DNA of 64,000 nucleotides from Sungkyunkwania multivorans (lineage in GTDB: Bacteria; Bacteroidota; Bacteroidia; Flavobacteriales; Flavobacteriaceae), in NCBI RefSeq assembly GCF_042675645.1, contig NZ_JBHTJH010000017.1, positions 1,309,336 to 1,373,335 of the forward strand. The letters run 5' to 3'. Under the pieces are notes generated by a model. The model did not search any database, was not told the origin of the DNA, and was given only the letters and a program-made list of their open reading frames with translations. Numbering within the stretch: position 1 is the stretch's first letter; each line of letters begins with the position of its first letter. Both the position numbers and the translations under genes were made by a program. Shown piece after piece: positions 53,968 through 62,892 of this stretch.

Positions 53968-54214
53968 ATTGTGTAAAAGGGTTTCGGCTATGATTGCTGC
54001 CTACTGGCAGGCAGGCCGGCCTTGCCTCCGACGACCCCAAGACCTTAGGGAAGGCATTAAGCATGAGCCTATTAGCCGCAATAGACGAATGCCAAGTTTG
54101 GATTTTGTTTTGTTGGATTAAATATATTGATTTATTGGAATCTTCCTCTTGGAATTAGTCGAAAAAGCAGTTGTTTTTTAGCTCAGTTCTTTAGGAGGAA
54201 TAGTTTTTTATACG
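53968..54214. repeat. Spacer with REP-like GC-rich palindromes
   Basis: The spacer between two minus-strand genes contains TTTCGGCTATGATTGCTGCC, then TGGCAGGCAGGCCGGCC (with the 10-base palindrome AGGCCGGCCT), then GAGCCTATTAGCCGCAATAG. The outer GGCTAT and CTATTAGCC parts are similar to the inverted ends seen at 63.4 kb. No gene is present. Confidence 0.45.
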
Positions 54215-54817
54215 TTAACCGCATTTTTTTCCTAAATGAAGAAAAGATCGGTATGCATAATAATGTAAAACTTCTTCTAAAGCCATTTTAAGGGCTCTAT
54301 TTATCGGCAAAATCATATTTCCTAAATTGAAGTCTATTTGATTTAATTTCATATAATATTCTGTGAATATAGGAACATATAGTCCTTTAGTTATTGCCTC
54401 GGCGGTTGAATTATAGTTGTCGCCTTGACCATCTTTAATGATTTTACAAGTAGCCAATCTTAAATTTCCATATTTGTCAGTGTTGGCTGCAAATCCAAAC
54501 AGTCTACAAATTAGACCACGGTATTTGTAATGGCTACAACGACCTTGATCAATAATAGATAAAGGTTTGTAAATTAAACAAGTTGAGCTTTGGGTTTTAC
54601 TAAGCTGAATGATCGTGTTTTCTGCCTCTCCATTTAAAAACAAGTGAAACGCCCATGGTAAAAATTCGATAGGAGAAGCTTCTATATTTGGATGAGCACA
54701 ACATTTTCCACAACCAGAGACGCAACTAAGTCCTGAGGATTGCTCAAACTGAGCGGCTTCTAGCTCTAATTGAGAAAAAAGGCTTTCCACTAATTGAACT
54801 TTTTGTTCTATCGACAT
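54215..54817 (-). CDS. YkgJ-type cysteine-cluster protein
   Basis: A 200-residue soluble protein with CVSGCGKCCAHPNIEASPIE near residue 30, a further Cys in STCLIYKP, and GRCSHYKYRGLICRLFGF. This set of cysteines (CxxxCGxCC...C...C...C) is the metal-binding cluster of the YkgJ/Fli-type zinc or iron-sulfur proteins. Function is unknown; some members modify or chelate metals. Surrounding spacers are repeat-rich, as in the rest of the 52-64 kb region. Confidence 0.8.
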   Translation of the reverse strand: MSIEQKVQLVESLFSQLELEAAQFEQSSGLSCVSGCGKCCAHPNIEASPIEFLPWAFHLFLNGEAENTIIQLSKTQSSTCLIYKPLSIIDQGRCSHYKYRGLICRLFGFAANTDKYGNLRLATCKIIKDGQGDNYNSTAEAITKGLYVPIFTEYYMKLNQIDFNLGNMILPINRALKMALEEVLHYYAYRSFLHLGKKCG

Positions 54818-55229
54818 TATTTTTTAACGAAGGTAGACTTATAATGTTTATGAAAAGGGATTTCTTTTGAAAGAAATAAAGATGGTTTTATTGCCAGTGT
54901 ATTTTTGAATGACTAGTTGACGGGAAGACTCGAGCTATTTTCCGCCGTTGTCTAAAGGTAATTATTTCGAGTGACACGAGCGAAGCGAGCTGGCGCCAAC
55001 AATTTTCAGCATCCTGTCCTGAGCATGGTCGAACAAGTCGTTGAAACAGGCATTTGCCATCGCAAAATCTACAATGCCCTATGATGAGAATGATGTGTCG
55101 AAACTGAACTAAGAGCACTTGTTTTTAAGTCAGTTCTCTGTTATCTTTTGTTGCGACCCATAAGAATATGAATTCACTCTTACAATTGAACCAACGTGTC
55201 GAATCACTAATTACTATTTTTATATTTAA
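54818..55229. repeat. 412-base repeat-rich spacer, no gene
   Basis: Bases 54973-55034 form a 62-base block that agrees with 56196-56257 at about 50 positions: CGAGCGAAGCGAGCTG, then CCAACAATTTT, then TCCTGAGC and GGTCGAA. CCTGT at 55013 and ACAGG at 55046 bracket the REP-like core. CTATTTTCCGCCGTTGTC near 54937 resembles part of the 63.4 kb repeat. Next to the downstream gene is ACACGTTGGTT. No reading frame is convincing. Confidence 0.6.
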
Positions 55230-56057
55230 CTACCATACTTTAAATGACCTAACCCAAGTATAACCAGATCCGCTCATTATTTCATTTCCAAGTTCTAAAT
55301 CGGCAATGTAAAGATCGGACGGTAATATATTTTCATTTATTGCATATTCGATAAGTTTTTTTACGTTAAGCGCTACCTTTAAATGATCTGTTTTTGAACG
55401 AAAGGAAATATTTATCCATTTGTTTGAATTCAACCCAGATGGATCGCCCCAATTTTGATCGGTCCAAACTTCCCATTCCATATCATCAATTTTAACCTCC
55501 CCATATTTTTTTCCAGCGGGATCAAAATGTTTTTGAGTGGCATAGGTCCAAATCATGAATTCTGCAACGATACTGGATGGATCTGGTTCTTCGATTTTTA
55601 GCGGAGAATTTACAATCCACATTGTAGTGGCTAAGTTATGTTGCCCATTTGTTACCGTTTCTATATCATAGGATAAATTAAGTTCTGGAATGGAATTTAT
55701 TTTTAAAGGAAATCGGTCATTAAAGAAGGGCGTTGGCGCCCAAGGAGATCTGCCGATTTTAATTTGGGGATAGGCATAGATCACATTGCTTTTTGAAGGC
55801 CATTGCCAAGACCAACCATATCTTATGGTATCGTTGATCATCTTTTTTTCAAGACATTGCTTCCAATCATAGTCCTTTGCAGCATCTTTGTTCCACACAT
55901 TGTTGCAAAAAACCCCTAGATCATGCGTGATGGATAAATAGTCTTCACAACCCAAAGTGGTCGAAACCAATTTTATCTCTTCATTAATCGCTGTAGAACT
56001 GTCTCTACAAGATGAAATAAGAATTAAGGTCAATAGCAAAACAATGTTTTTTTTCAT
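55230..56057 (-). CDS. Lipoprotein glycoside hydrolase, GH12-like
   Basis: A 275-residue lipoprotein (lipobox ISSCRD, Cys17). The body resembles family 12 endoglucanase/xyloglucanase jelly rolls. YAYPQIKIGRSPWAP is an early substrate strand, EFMIWTYA near residue 165 holds the probable nucleophile Glu, and ADLELGNEIMSGSGYTWVRS near the end holds the probable acid/base Glu. WEVWTDQNWGDP lies between. GH12 enzymes cut beta-1,4-glucans. Family assignment by motif is good but not certain; it could be inactive or act on another glucan. Confidence 0.68.
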   Translation of the reverse strand: MKKNIVLLLTLILISSCRDSSTAINEEIKLVSTTLGCEDYLSITHDLGVFCNNVWNKDAAKDYDWKQCLEKKMINDTIRYGWSWQWPSKSNVIYAYPQIKIGRSPWAPTPFFNDRFPLKINSIPELNLSYDIETVTNGQHNLATTMWIVNSPLKIEEPDPSSIVAEFMIWTYATQKHFDPAGKKYGEVKIDDMEWEVWTDQNWGDPSGLNSNKWINISFRSKTDHLKVALNVKKLIEYAINENILPSDLYIADLELGNEIMSGSGYTWVRSFKVW

Positions 56058-56310
56058 GTATCGAGTTTTCCAGCTTTGTTTGTTTTGAGTAATACAAACT
56101 AAGTCGTTTGTTTAAGATTAGTTGCATGTTTAAAGCACCCAATTTAGCAAATACAAACCGAACCTGCCTTCTGACAGGCATGTAGAAATCCGCAAGACGC
56201 GAGCCAAGCGAGCTGACACCAACAATTTTTAAAAGCCTATCCTGAGCGCGGTCGAAGGATAGGCGAGAACAAGTAATTGTTTTTATACGGTGTTGATGGG
56301 AGTTATTATT
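56058..56310. repeat. Repeat-rich spacer with REP hairpin
   Basis: The spacer carries three repeats. One is AATTTAGCAAATA at 56141, shared with 59771. The second is the 62-base block at 56196-56257, shared with 54973-55034. The third is a perfect 9-base stem GCCTATCCT/AGGATAGGC (56235-56243 and 56256-56264) around the core TGAGCGCGGTCGA. Next to the upstream gene end (minus strand) is TCAACACCGTATAA. No gene is present. Confidence 0.7.
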
Positions 56311-57396
56311 TTACCAAGGCCCATTCCTGGTTATATTGATAAATTTTCCGTTTTCCAATCTAAAAGCTCCTCCAGCACCAACAAACCAAAGTCTATTATC
56401 TAGGTCCTTATATATTTGAAAGATTACGGGTCTCTTATTGTCTTTGGATTCTTCAATTTCTATTAAGCCCTTTCCATTGTAGGTAAATAAGTAATGTTGA
56501 TTAGATACAAACCAAATTTTACCGCTTTTATCTTCAGCAATACTCCCTATTCCTTTTCCGGTTTCAATTTTCCCTTCCGTAATATTTTTTGCTTTATTGT
56601 CTATTAAATGATATAATCCCATTTTTGTAGAAACCCAGAATTCACCGTCTTTATCTTCGAATATTTCATTGACAAAATTGGTTAAAATTCCTGCTTCTTT
56701 AGAAACATTTGTAATAGAATTATTGGCGTATGATAAAAGCCCGGCGTTTGAACTAAACCATAATGTGCCTTTACTGTCTTCGAATATACTGTGAACCATT
56801 TTTGTACTTGAAATGCCTAAAGTAGCGTCTATTTTTCCTTCAGGGAGATTAAAATTTGTGAACTCTTGACCGTTATAAATACAAACACCCTCAATAGTTC
56901 CAATCCATATTTTGCCATTTTTATCAGCAGCAACAGACCAAACATCATTGCTGATCAAGCCATCGGATTTATAATAATTTGTCACTAATTCTCCATCAAT
57001 ACTGCTAACACCACCTTCATGCCCGACCCAAATTTTCCCATCTTTATCTTCTGTGATGTCCTTTATTGTTACCTCTTTTCCTGATTCACTAATGATGCTG
57101 TCAATATGGATCAATGAATCACCATAAAGTTTAAATGCTCCGTTTTGAGTTCCAAACCATAAAATCCCTTTGCTATCTTGAAATATAGTTCTTACGACTT
57201 GACTTATCTGATCGTCGAAATCCGAAAACAAAGAGTATTCCTTGTTTTTAGCATTTATGTTACTCTCTTCTAGTTTCTTTTCAGACTTTATAGGATTTTG
57301 TACTTCATTCTCATTTTTTTGGCCAATACAAGAATTCAAAACAAGCGACAGAGTTAAGGTGGTAATCACATTTATATGCTTCAACAATATTTTCAT
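56311..57396 (-). CDS. Beta-propeller lipoprotein with regulator-propeller repeats
   Basis: A 361-residue lipoprotein (LVLNSCIGQ) made almost wholly of seven or so repeats of the two-component-regulator propeller type, each like IFQDSKGILWFGTQNGAF: DITEDKDGKIWVGHEGGV, VAADKNGKIWIGTIEGV, IFEDSKGTLWFSSNAGL, IFEDKDGEFWVSTKMGL, IAEDKSGKIWFVSNQ and IYKDLDNRLWFVGAGGA. In hybrid sensors such propellers sense ligands. Here no kinase part follows, so it is a stand-alone sensor or binding protein. Confidence 0.85.
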   Translation of the reverse strand: MKILLKHINVITTLTLSLVLNSCIGQKNENEVQNPIKSEKKLEESNINAKNKEYSLFSDFDDQISQVVRTIFQDSKGILWFGTQNGAFKLYGDSLIHIDSIISESGKEVTIKDITEDKDGKIWVGHEGGVSSIDGELVTNYYKSDGLISNDVWSVAADKNGKIWIGTIEGVCIYNGQEFTNFNLPEGKIDATLGISSTKMVHSIFEDSKGTLWFSSNAGLLSYANNSITNVSKEAGILTNFVNEIFEDKDGEFWVSTKMGLYHLIDNKAKNITEGKIETGKGIGSIAEDKSGKIWFVSNQHYLFTYNGKGLIEIEESKDNKRPVIFQIYKDLDNRLWFVGAGGAFRLENGKFINITRNGPW

Positions 57397-57553
57397 TCTA
57401 ATATGGCCTTCAAAGGTTAGTATATGAAAAGTAGCGGATTTTCACGCACGAATTTTTCGGTTGATAACAGACCTCCAATTTATTAAATTTCATGCCTTGA
57501 AATGATCAAACCACTTTTTTATATGTTCTTGCTAGCTATTTTTTGAGGTCTCT

Positions 57554-58747
57554 CTACAAACCGGCAGCTAATCCAGACATAAATTCCTCAAGTGTTTTCC
57601 AAATGTAAACTACCTGATTGATACCGTTACCTTTGTCGTCAAATTTATTTGTAAGAACAATTCGGCCCAGGCCAGTTTTTGGGTCGAACATCATATACGC
57701 CATGATGCCAGGGTCACCGCCAGAATGCCCGTACTCCCCTTTACCATTTATGGCCCAAAAGATGCCCGATTTCTTGTCGTCGGAAATGAATAGGGCATCC
57801 ATCATGGTTTTATAAGAACTATCGCTTAGTATTTTTGAGTTTCCATTTTTATAGCCTTTGATCATTTCTGAAAAATAGAGACTTAGATCATGAACACTGG
57901 TTATAAGACCTCCATCGGCATAGGAAATTAACGAGTAGGGAGGAATTTTTTCGTCATTTCTTAGATATAAGCTAACAAAATTGGACATATCGATTTCTTC
58001 ATGGGACCAGCCAGATCGCGTCATATTTAACGGATTTAAAACGTGTTCTCTAGTATAGTCCTGATAAGACTTTCCAGAAACCAATTCTACGATATAGCCA
58101 GCGATGGTAGCGCCCATATTGCTATAATTATAGGTTGTGCCGGGTCGCTTTCTCAGAAAATTCTTTTTCGCATAATATTTTCCAAAGGGATGCATCATAC
58201 TCTCAATAAACTGTTCGACCGACATGGGTGTATTTGTATTGTATAGCTTTACATATTTTCGCAATTCCTTTGGTAATCGCTTTTTAGGGATGTTTATTTT
58301 CTCTGAAAAAAGATAGGTTCTTTCGTAATCAAAGGGATCGTTAAAGGAGGCCGTATGTGTAACAAGGTGTCTAATGGTTATCGGTATTTTCGGGTAATAG
58401 GGGTTGTATAATTTTTGCGGTAAGATATCATTAATAGGGGTCTCCAGACTTAACTTTCCTTCCTCTATCAATTTCATTATGGCGATACCCGTCAACGTTT
58501 TTGAAATAGACCCTATATTCTGAAGGCTATTTACCGTAAAAGGTCTTTTGTTTTCAACATCGCTATATCCGAATCCATTTTGATAATGAACCCCCTTTTC
58601 GCTTACCACTGCAACAGCAAAACCGGGAAGATATCCTAAGTCCTGAATTTTATTAAGTTTTGTAGTTAATGCATCTGCTTGACTTTGGGCATGTCCCAAG
58701 CCTATGAAAAAAAGACCGATCAACCCGGAATAAAATAATCGTTTCAT
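57554..58747 (-). CDS. Secreted serine hydrolase (class C beta-lactamase-like)
   Basis: A 397-residue exported protein (signal ending GLGHAQSQ). It has the SxxK motif SISKTLTG near residue 80, the Tyr motif YNYSNMG near residue 206, and HSGGDPG as the third conserved box. This is the fold of esterases, D-amino-acid peptidases and class C beta-lactamases; most environmental members are esterases or peptidases. The substrate cannot be told. It shares a short gap with the AraC regulator upstream on the same strand. Confidence 0.87.
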   Translation of the reverse strand: MKRLFYSGLIGLFFIGLGHAQSQADALTTKLNKIQDLGYLPGFAVAVVSEKGVHYQNGFGYSDVENKRPFTVNSLQNIGSISKTLTGIAIMKLIEEGKLSLETPINDILPQKLYNPYYPKIPITIRHLVTHTASFNDPFDYERTYLFSEKINIPKKRLPKELRKYVKLYNTNTPMSVEQFIESMMHPFGKYYAKKNFLRKRPGTTYNYSNMGATIAGYIVELVSGKSYQDYTREHVLNPLNMTRSGWSHEEIDMSNFVSLYLRNDEKIPPYSLISYADGGLITSVHDLSLYFSEMIKGYKNGNSKILSDSSYKTMMDALFISDDKKSGIFWAINGKGEYGHSGGDPGIMAYMMFDPKTGLGRIVLTNKFDDKGNGINQVVYIWKTLEEFMSGLAAGL

Positions 58748-58816
58748 GTCATTTCTTTTGATAAAAGTATGGACATAGATCGTTTAGAAATTGGATTTTT
58801 GAGACACCTTTACAAC

Positions 58817-59656
58817 TCAAACTCTAAATTTCCAATACAAATCTGTTTGATCGACTTTTGTGATCTTTGGCAATACTTCCTTGGGTATTTCGCCAGAAAG
58901 GGATTTGAAATGATTGATAAAATCGGACTGGTCGTAGTAGTTGTTATCGTAGCATAATTCGGTGAATGATGTTCTGGTTGGACTGTTTTGATAACTATCT
59001 ATGGTATTTCTAAATCTAGTGACTCGTTTGAATTCAGAAATACTACAACCCAAATAAGTTTTGAATAACCGAAGTAATGTACGCCTATTCACTGTGAATA
59101 GCACCTCTAGCTCTTTAACTTTTATGGCACCCTTGGAGTCCAATATTTTTTGGACAATTTTCGATAGCCTTTCTTCATTTAGTGGGTTATAAAGTTTTAA
59201 TAAGAGTTCATCGAGAAGAAGAACTTTTTTATCATTAGAATTTTCGTTGAAAACGTTTGAAAGATCATTTACATGACCTGACCAAAAATTGTTGAAGACA
59301 ACAACGGGATGATCGAATTTGGATAAAAAATCGTCTCTAGTAAACTGATTGATGCCTAGAGGTTTAAAAAGAATCCCAATGATATCAAAAGGTCCTCTTA
59401 GAACCGCTTGTTTTGCAGTACTGATATTATTAGTGAATACCGTAACGACATCATTTTCGGAATCGAAGCTAATTATTCTCTTGTTTTCGAAAATTTCTAC
59501 CTTAGATCTGTTATAAATATTGAGGGTGGTTCTGTAATGAGGATAATGCGTAAAACTTTCGTCAAATTTCTCCTCATCAGATTTCAAAAAGTAATATGCA
59601 TCGATATACTTCGATGAAATTTTATTTTGTGGTGGTAATCTGGTCAATGAGATCAT
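58817..59656 (-). CDS. AraC-family transcription regulator
   Basis: A 279-residue regulator. The N-terminal half is a cupin-like sensor (KSDEEKFDESFTHYPHYRTT, LRGPFDIIGILFKPLGINQF). The C-terminal half holds the two helix-turn-helix motifs: VKELEVLFTVNRRTLLRLFK and TELCYDNNYYDQSDFINHFK, ending LSGEIPKEVLPKI. It lies 69 bases before the serine hydrolase gene on the same strand and may control it. The signal is unknown. Confidence 0.87.
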   Translation of the reverse strand: MISLTRLPPQNKISSKYIDAYYFLKSDEEKFDESFTHYPHYRTTLNIYNRSKVEIFENKRIISFDSENDVVTVFTNNISTAKQAVLRGPFDIIGILFKPLGINQFTRDDFLSKFDHPVVVFNNFWSGHVNDLSNVFNENSNDKKVLLLDELLLKLYNPLNEERLSKIVQKILDSKGAIKVKELEVLFTVNRRTLLRLFKTYLGCSISEFKRVTRFRNTIDSYQNSPTRTSFTELCYDNNYYDQSDFINHFKSLSGEIPKEVLPKITKVDQTDLYWKFRV

Positions 59657-59905
59657 TTAGGTAATTGAAAAATTAGAGATGAATCGAAAATTGTTTACAA
59701 CGTGTCTCTGCATGATTCCCGCCCGAACATATCCTTCGGTACGGGCGGATCGTTGCTTGTTTCAGAAACTAATTTAGCAAATAGAAACCAAACCTGCCCG
59801 TCGGAAGGCAAGCAGGCAACACGCCAGAACGACGCTGTCGGACTGGTTGCTTACAGCCATCCAGAATGTTTATGAGGTCCAACATTTTTTCAATGTCAAA
59901 TAGGT
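59657..59905. repeat. Repeat-rich spacer with hairpins
   Basis: AATTTAGCAAATAGAAACCA at 59771 and the following AACCTGCC repeat the 56141 block. CCGCCCG and CGGGCGG close a hairpin near 59728-59752 (plus strand CCCGCCCG...CGGGCGG). On the minus strand, CACGTTGTAAAC stands some 40 bases before the AraC start, like the end of a cassette spacer. No gene is present. Confidence 0.6.
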
Positions 59906-60730
59906 CTAAAAATTAGAGGCAATTGTTCTATACCTCAGCGCAGCAACAAAAACTACACCACCAATTGCATTGCCTAATAGGGCAATACCCTGAAAACTAA
60001 GATAATCTGCTACAGATAGCTCACTTGTAAAGATCAATCCTGCAAAAACCTCGATATTTCCTACGATGCTATGATGAAAACCAGCAAATCCAACAGTAAA
60101 AGTGATGATATAGATAACTACAATTCTACTAATGGTTTCTTTTGTCGAACTCAACAACCACGATAGGACCGCCATGAGCCAACCAGCAAAAATGGAGCTT
60201 CCAAATATGATCAAATTATGGGGTCTGGTAACATGATAAGCTATTTCACCTATACTATCTACAGATATAATTTCTAAGGCCAAACCTATATGACCACCTG
60301 CAAATGCAAAGATATATCCACCGATCAAGTTTCCACAGATAACGATGCCCCACAGTTTGAGGAGCTCTCCTATAGAACGTCTTTTGTGTAGTACTGGTAA
60401 AGCTAATAATGAGGTCTGTTCGGTAAATAACAATGACTTGCTCAATATTATTATGATAAATCCTATTGGGTAGGCAAAAGCCAAAATGTAGAAAATGACA
60501 TCTTTTGAAACCCTTTCTTTCAGAATATTATGAAGTATTCCTAGCAGTAAAAAGCTAAATCCTATTTCTAATCCAGCTGTAAGCGCACTTAAGAAGACAC
60601 TGGTTTTTTTATCTCTATAGGTCTCAATGCCTTCAGAAAGTTGGTCAACTAAGATATCCTCTTCAGATCTTGTTTTTTCCTGATGAGGATTGTCGAGTGC
60701 TTTTTCTATTTCTTTTTCAAGCTTTGCCAT
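59906..60730 (-). CDS. Formate/nitrite transporter-family channel
   Basis: A 274-residue membrane protein with a soluble head of about 45 residues and six main helices of the FNT fold. Typical segments are SALTAGLEIGFSFLLLGI, the half-repeat ICGNLIGGYIFAFAGG and, in the second half, FAGFHHSIVGNIEVFAG and LLGNAIGGVVFVAAL. The central His expected of FNT channels is probably in FHHSIVGN. The family moves small monovalent anions such as formate, nitrite or hydrosulfide. The exact ion is not readable. Confidence 0.88.
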   Translation of the reverse strand: MAKLEKEIEKALDNPHQEKTRSEEDILVDQLSEGIETYRDKKTSVFLSALTAGLEIGFSFLLLGILHNILKERVSKDVIFYILAFAYPIGFIIIILSKSLLFTEQTSLLALPVLHKRRSIGELLKLWGIVICGNLIGGYIFAFAGGHIGLALEIISVDSIGEIAYHVTRPHNLIIFGSSIFAGWLMAVLSWLLSSTKETISRIVVIYIITFTVGFAGFHHSIVGNIEVFAGLIFTSELSVADYLSFQGIALLGNAIGGVVFVAALRYRTIASNF

Positions 60731-60856
60731 AAGATACCAAGCTACAATTTTGAATTTTTTTGTCGTATATGGACGCCGATGGAATTATATATGAAAAGTA
60801 CGCCTTTTTTAGGAGATGATTTATCAGTTGGTTTTATTGTTACCTATAAGAAGGCA

Positions 60857-60911
60857 AATATTGATTAACTTTTAGGAACTGGACTAGGGCTTTTCATAGG
60901 AGCCATTGTTG
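60857..60911 (+). repeat. 55-base repeat, copy A
   Basis: This block matches 63022-63076 at about 50 of 55 bases by eye (core GAACTGGACTAGGGCTTTTC, then ATAGGAG and TTGTTG). Each copy lies just after the stop of a small minus-strand gene (60915 and 63087). On the plus strand both copies begin with codons for N-I-D and a stop, after a Lys-rich stretch, so part may be the eroded end of an older gene. Confidence 0.8.
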
Positions 60912-60914
60912 TGG

Positions 60915-61361
60915 TTAGTTTTTTATTTTTTCTAATTCATGGTTATATTCAGTTTCATCAAATTCGAATGGTCCAAATTGAGAGTAATCCCAATGGGTAT
61001 GACTTTCCTTTCCTCTGTGTAATTGCTCAAAGTCTGTCCAGATTACTTTTTCATCAATAATCTCGATCTTAGTCATAAAAGCCCAACACCCCCAAACTCC
61101 ACAGTCACAGTCGAGAATGTCTGATTTATTGTCTTTAGAATTAGAGTTGTCGGTCAGGTTAAGCAAATTTTTATGTAGAGTTGTTGGACTAAGTCCTTCA
61201 TATTGTCCAGCAATGCTCGGACTACCTTCTTTTGTTGCAAAAGGTTTTTCGAATTCATTTAGTAATTCGATTAAGTCAATTCCGTCAATCAAAATTTTTG
61301 CCACTGAGCGACTTAATTCACCGTCTGTACTTTTATGTATTTTGATTTGAAGTTTATTCAT
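60915..61361 (-). CDS. Small cassette-type protein with DCDCGxWGCW motif
   Basis: I start at ATG 61361 (MNKLQIKIHKSTDG); a GTG five codons upstream is possible. The 148-residue soluble protein has DCDCGVWGCWAFMTKIEI and VIWTDFEQLHRG, then a C-terminal FGPFEFDETEYNHELEKI. I know this layout as a small family of unknown function that turns up in varied mobile contexts. The three Cys could bind metal. It is followed within 4 bases by the 55-base repeat and preceded by a 469-base repeat spacer. Confidence 0.72.
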   Translation of the reverse strand: MNKLQIKIHKSTDGELSRSVAKILIDGIDLIELLNEFEKPFATKEGSPSIAGQYEGLSPTTLHKNLLNLTDNSNSKDNKSDILDCDCGVWGCWAFMTKIEIIDEKVIWTDFEQLHRGKESHTHWDYSQFGPFEFDETEYNHELEKIKN

Positions 61362-61830
61362 TCTTAAATTAACCACAAAGGTCTCGTATAATCGTCCCTT
61401 ACGGGTTTTAAGTTATTGTTTTTGTTAGGTGCTGAATTTAGCATTTCCGACCGCGCCCGAACGTGCCGTTCGGTAAGGGCGGGGTGGTTTCGCTTGAGCC
61501 TGCCCTGAGCACTACCGAAATCAAAATATACTTTTGATTGAAGGTATCTTGTGAAACAAGTCGAAGGGTAGTCGAATCCACCGACCCGAGCGAAGCGAAC
61601 GGACGCTAGTAAATTGCGGTTATACATTGTTGGTGGTAGTTTTTACTTTTTCAAATGTTCTCTGCCTTTATCTCCACCTAAAATCTTCATTACAACATCA
61701 TTACCATAAATGCGGTGTAGATGACCATTCTTCGTTCTGGGTAATTCATGCTAATACCTTAAATATTTCTTTTATGAGTCTGCAAACTATACATATTTGA
61801 TCCTTAGCCAAGTTCTTCAAAATGTAATTG
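61362..61830. repeat. 469-base repeat-rich spacer with a gene remnant
   Basis: Contents, in order of increasing position, include GTTAGGTGCTGAATTTAGC at 61423. CCGCGCCCGAACGTGCCG...GGTAAGGGCGGGG follows, and then a nested hairpin set at 61512-61571 (CTACC/GGTAG outside, ATCAAAA/TTTTGAT inside). CCCGAGCGAAGCGAACGGA at 61584 is related to the 54.98 and 56.20 kb repeats. The remnant lies at 61643-61750. On the minus strand the boundary next to the remnant reads CACCAACAATGTATAACCGC. Confidence 0.65.
61643..61750 (-). pseudogene. C-terminal remnant of a small gene
   Basis: This minus-strand frame encodes 35 residues and a stop, beginning after an in-frame TAG: HELPRTKNGHLHRIYG, then NDVVMKILGGDKGREHLKK. 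It reads like the true C terminus of a protein but has no start codon in place, and I saw no continuation in other frames. It is followed at once by a CACCAACAATG boundary, as the intact genes nearby are. I do not recognise the family. Confidence 0.45.
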
Positions 61831-62892
61831 TTATTGACCATAATTAATACAAAAATGACCTTCAGTTATGGTATACGATTGTGGCGTAGCAATCTCTAAT
61901 TCTGCAATAAATTCAAAAGTTCCCATAATAAATTTTGCCTCTGGATTATGCGCTGTGATCGTTAACGTTCCATCGGCATAATAATAAAAATCACGATTAG
62001 CAGTAAAACCAGCTCTCGGCAATTCTGGTATAAGCCTAAGACTATAAGTGCCAGGTGTTGTATTTACATCTAAAGTAAAATCCATATTCGTATTGTCAAT
62101 TTCACTAAATATTATGATTACAACGGTCGTTTCATTATTAATAAGAAAGCCTGCAATAGAGGAATCAATATACTCCTGACCATCAAACAAAGCAAAAAAT
62201 TCATTATCTTTTGTTAAAGGAATATTTATAAAAACACCATTTGTAAAAGATTTCGTTTCGTTGTTATTTACACCTGTAAAATTAAATGTACCTGAAATGC
62301 TTAAGTTAGTGTAGTTTATTTCCGAAACGGTAATTTCTCCCATTATTTCATTACCATCATTTACAGAAACCCAACTTTCATTTGAAGCGCTATCAGGAAA
62401 GTAACTTGCTGTATTCATATTTCCATCAGCATCTGTTGTGCCTAATTGATATGTTCCTTCTGTGGTTTCGTATAATATTATAACAAATTCTTCATTCTCT
62501 CGCTTACCCGTAATTGTGAGTTGACCATTACCGATATGTGCTTCTGCATCGATAGAAAGAAAAGTTTCATTATCAAAATCAACTTGAAAAAAAGAATCAT
62601 ACTCACAATTATTTAAATCGTTTATCTGTTCTGAAATTTGATCGAATGCCTCCGGACAGGCTACTAATTGTTCCTCTAAAGCTGCTTTATATGCCAAACA
62701 ATTTTCTTCAAGATTACTTGAATTTGAATTTGAAAAATTGTCAAATGCTGTATTTGCTAAATCACTTGCCTCTGCACAAGTTAGTTGAATATCAAGTGTT
62801 AAGGGTCCATCATAAGATTCATAGTCACAGCCATAGATCAAAGCAATAAAAATACAACTAAGATATACTATTGCATTGTTGAATGTGCGCAT
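61831..62892 (-). CDS. Lipoprotein with two DUF6252-like domains
   Basis: A 353-residue lipoprotein (lipobox IYGCDYE, Cys22). After a Cys-bearing helical part (residues about 35-95; CAEASDLA, ENCLAYK, VACPEAF, NNCEYD) come two similar beta-domains. The first has FQVDFDNETFLSIDAEAHIG to SISGTFNFTGV and FTNGVFINIP; the second has EFFALFDGQEYIDSSIAGF to MGTFEFIAELEI and TITEGHFCI. This pattern matches DUF6252 surface lipoproteins of Bacteroidota, whose function is unknown. Confidence 0.7.
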   Translation of the reverse strand: MRTFNNAIVYLSCIFIALIYGCDYESYDGPLTLDIQLTCAEASDLANTAFDNFSNSNSSNLEENCLAYKAALEEQLVACPEAFDQISEQINDLNNCEYDSFFQVDFDNETFLSIDAEAHIGNGQLTITGKRENEEFVIILYETTEGTYQLGTTDADGNMNTASYFPDSASNESWVSVNDGNEIMGEITVSEINYTNLSISGTFNFTGVNNNETKSFTNGVFINIPLTKDNEFFALFDGQEYIDSSIAGFLINNETTVVIIIFSEIDNTNMDFTLDVNTTPGTYSLRLIPELPRAGFTANRDFYYYADGTLTITAHNPEAKFIMGTFEFIAELEIATPQSYTITEGHFCINYGQ

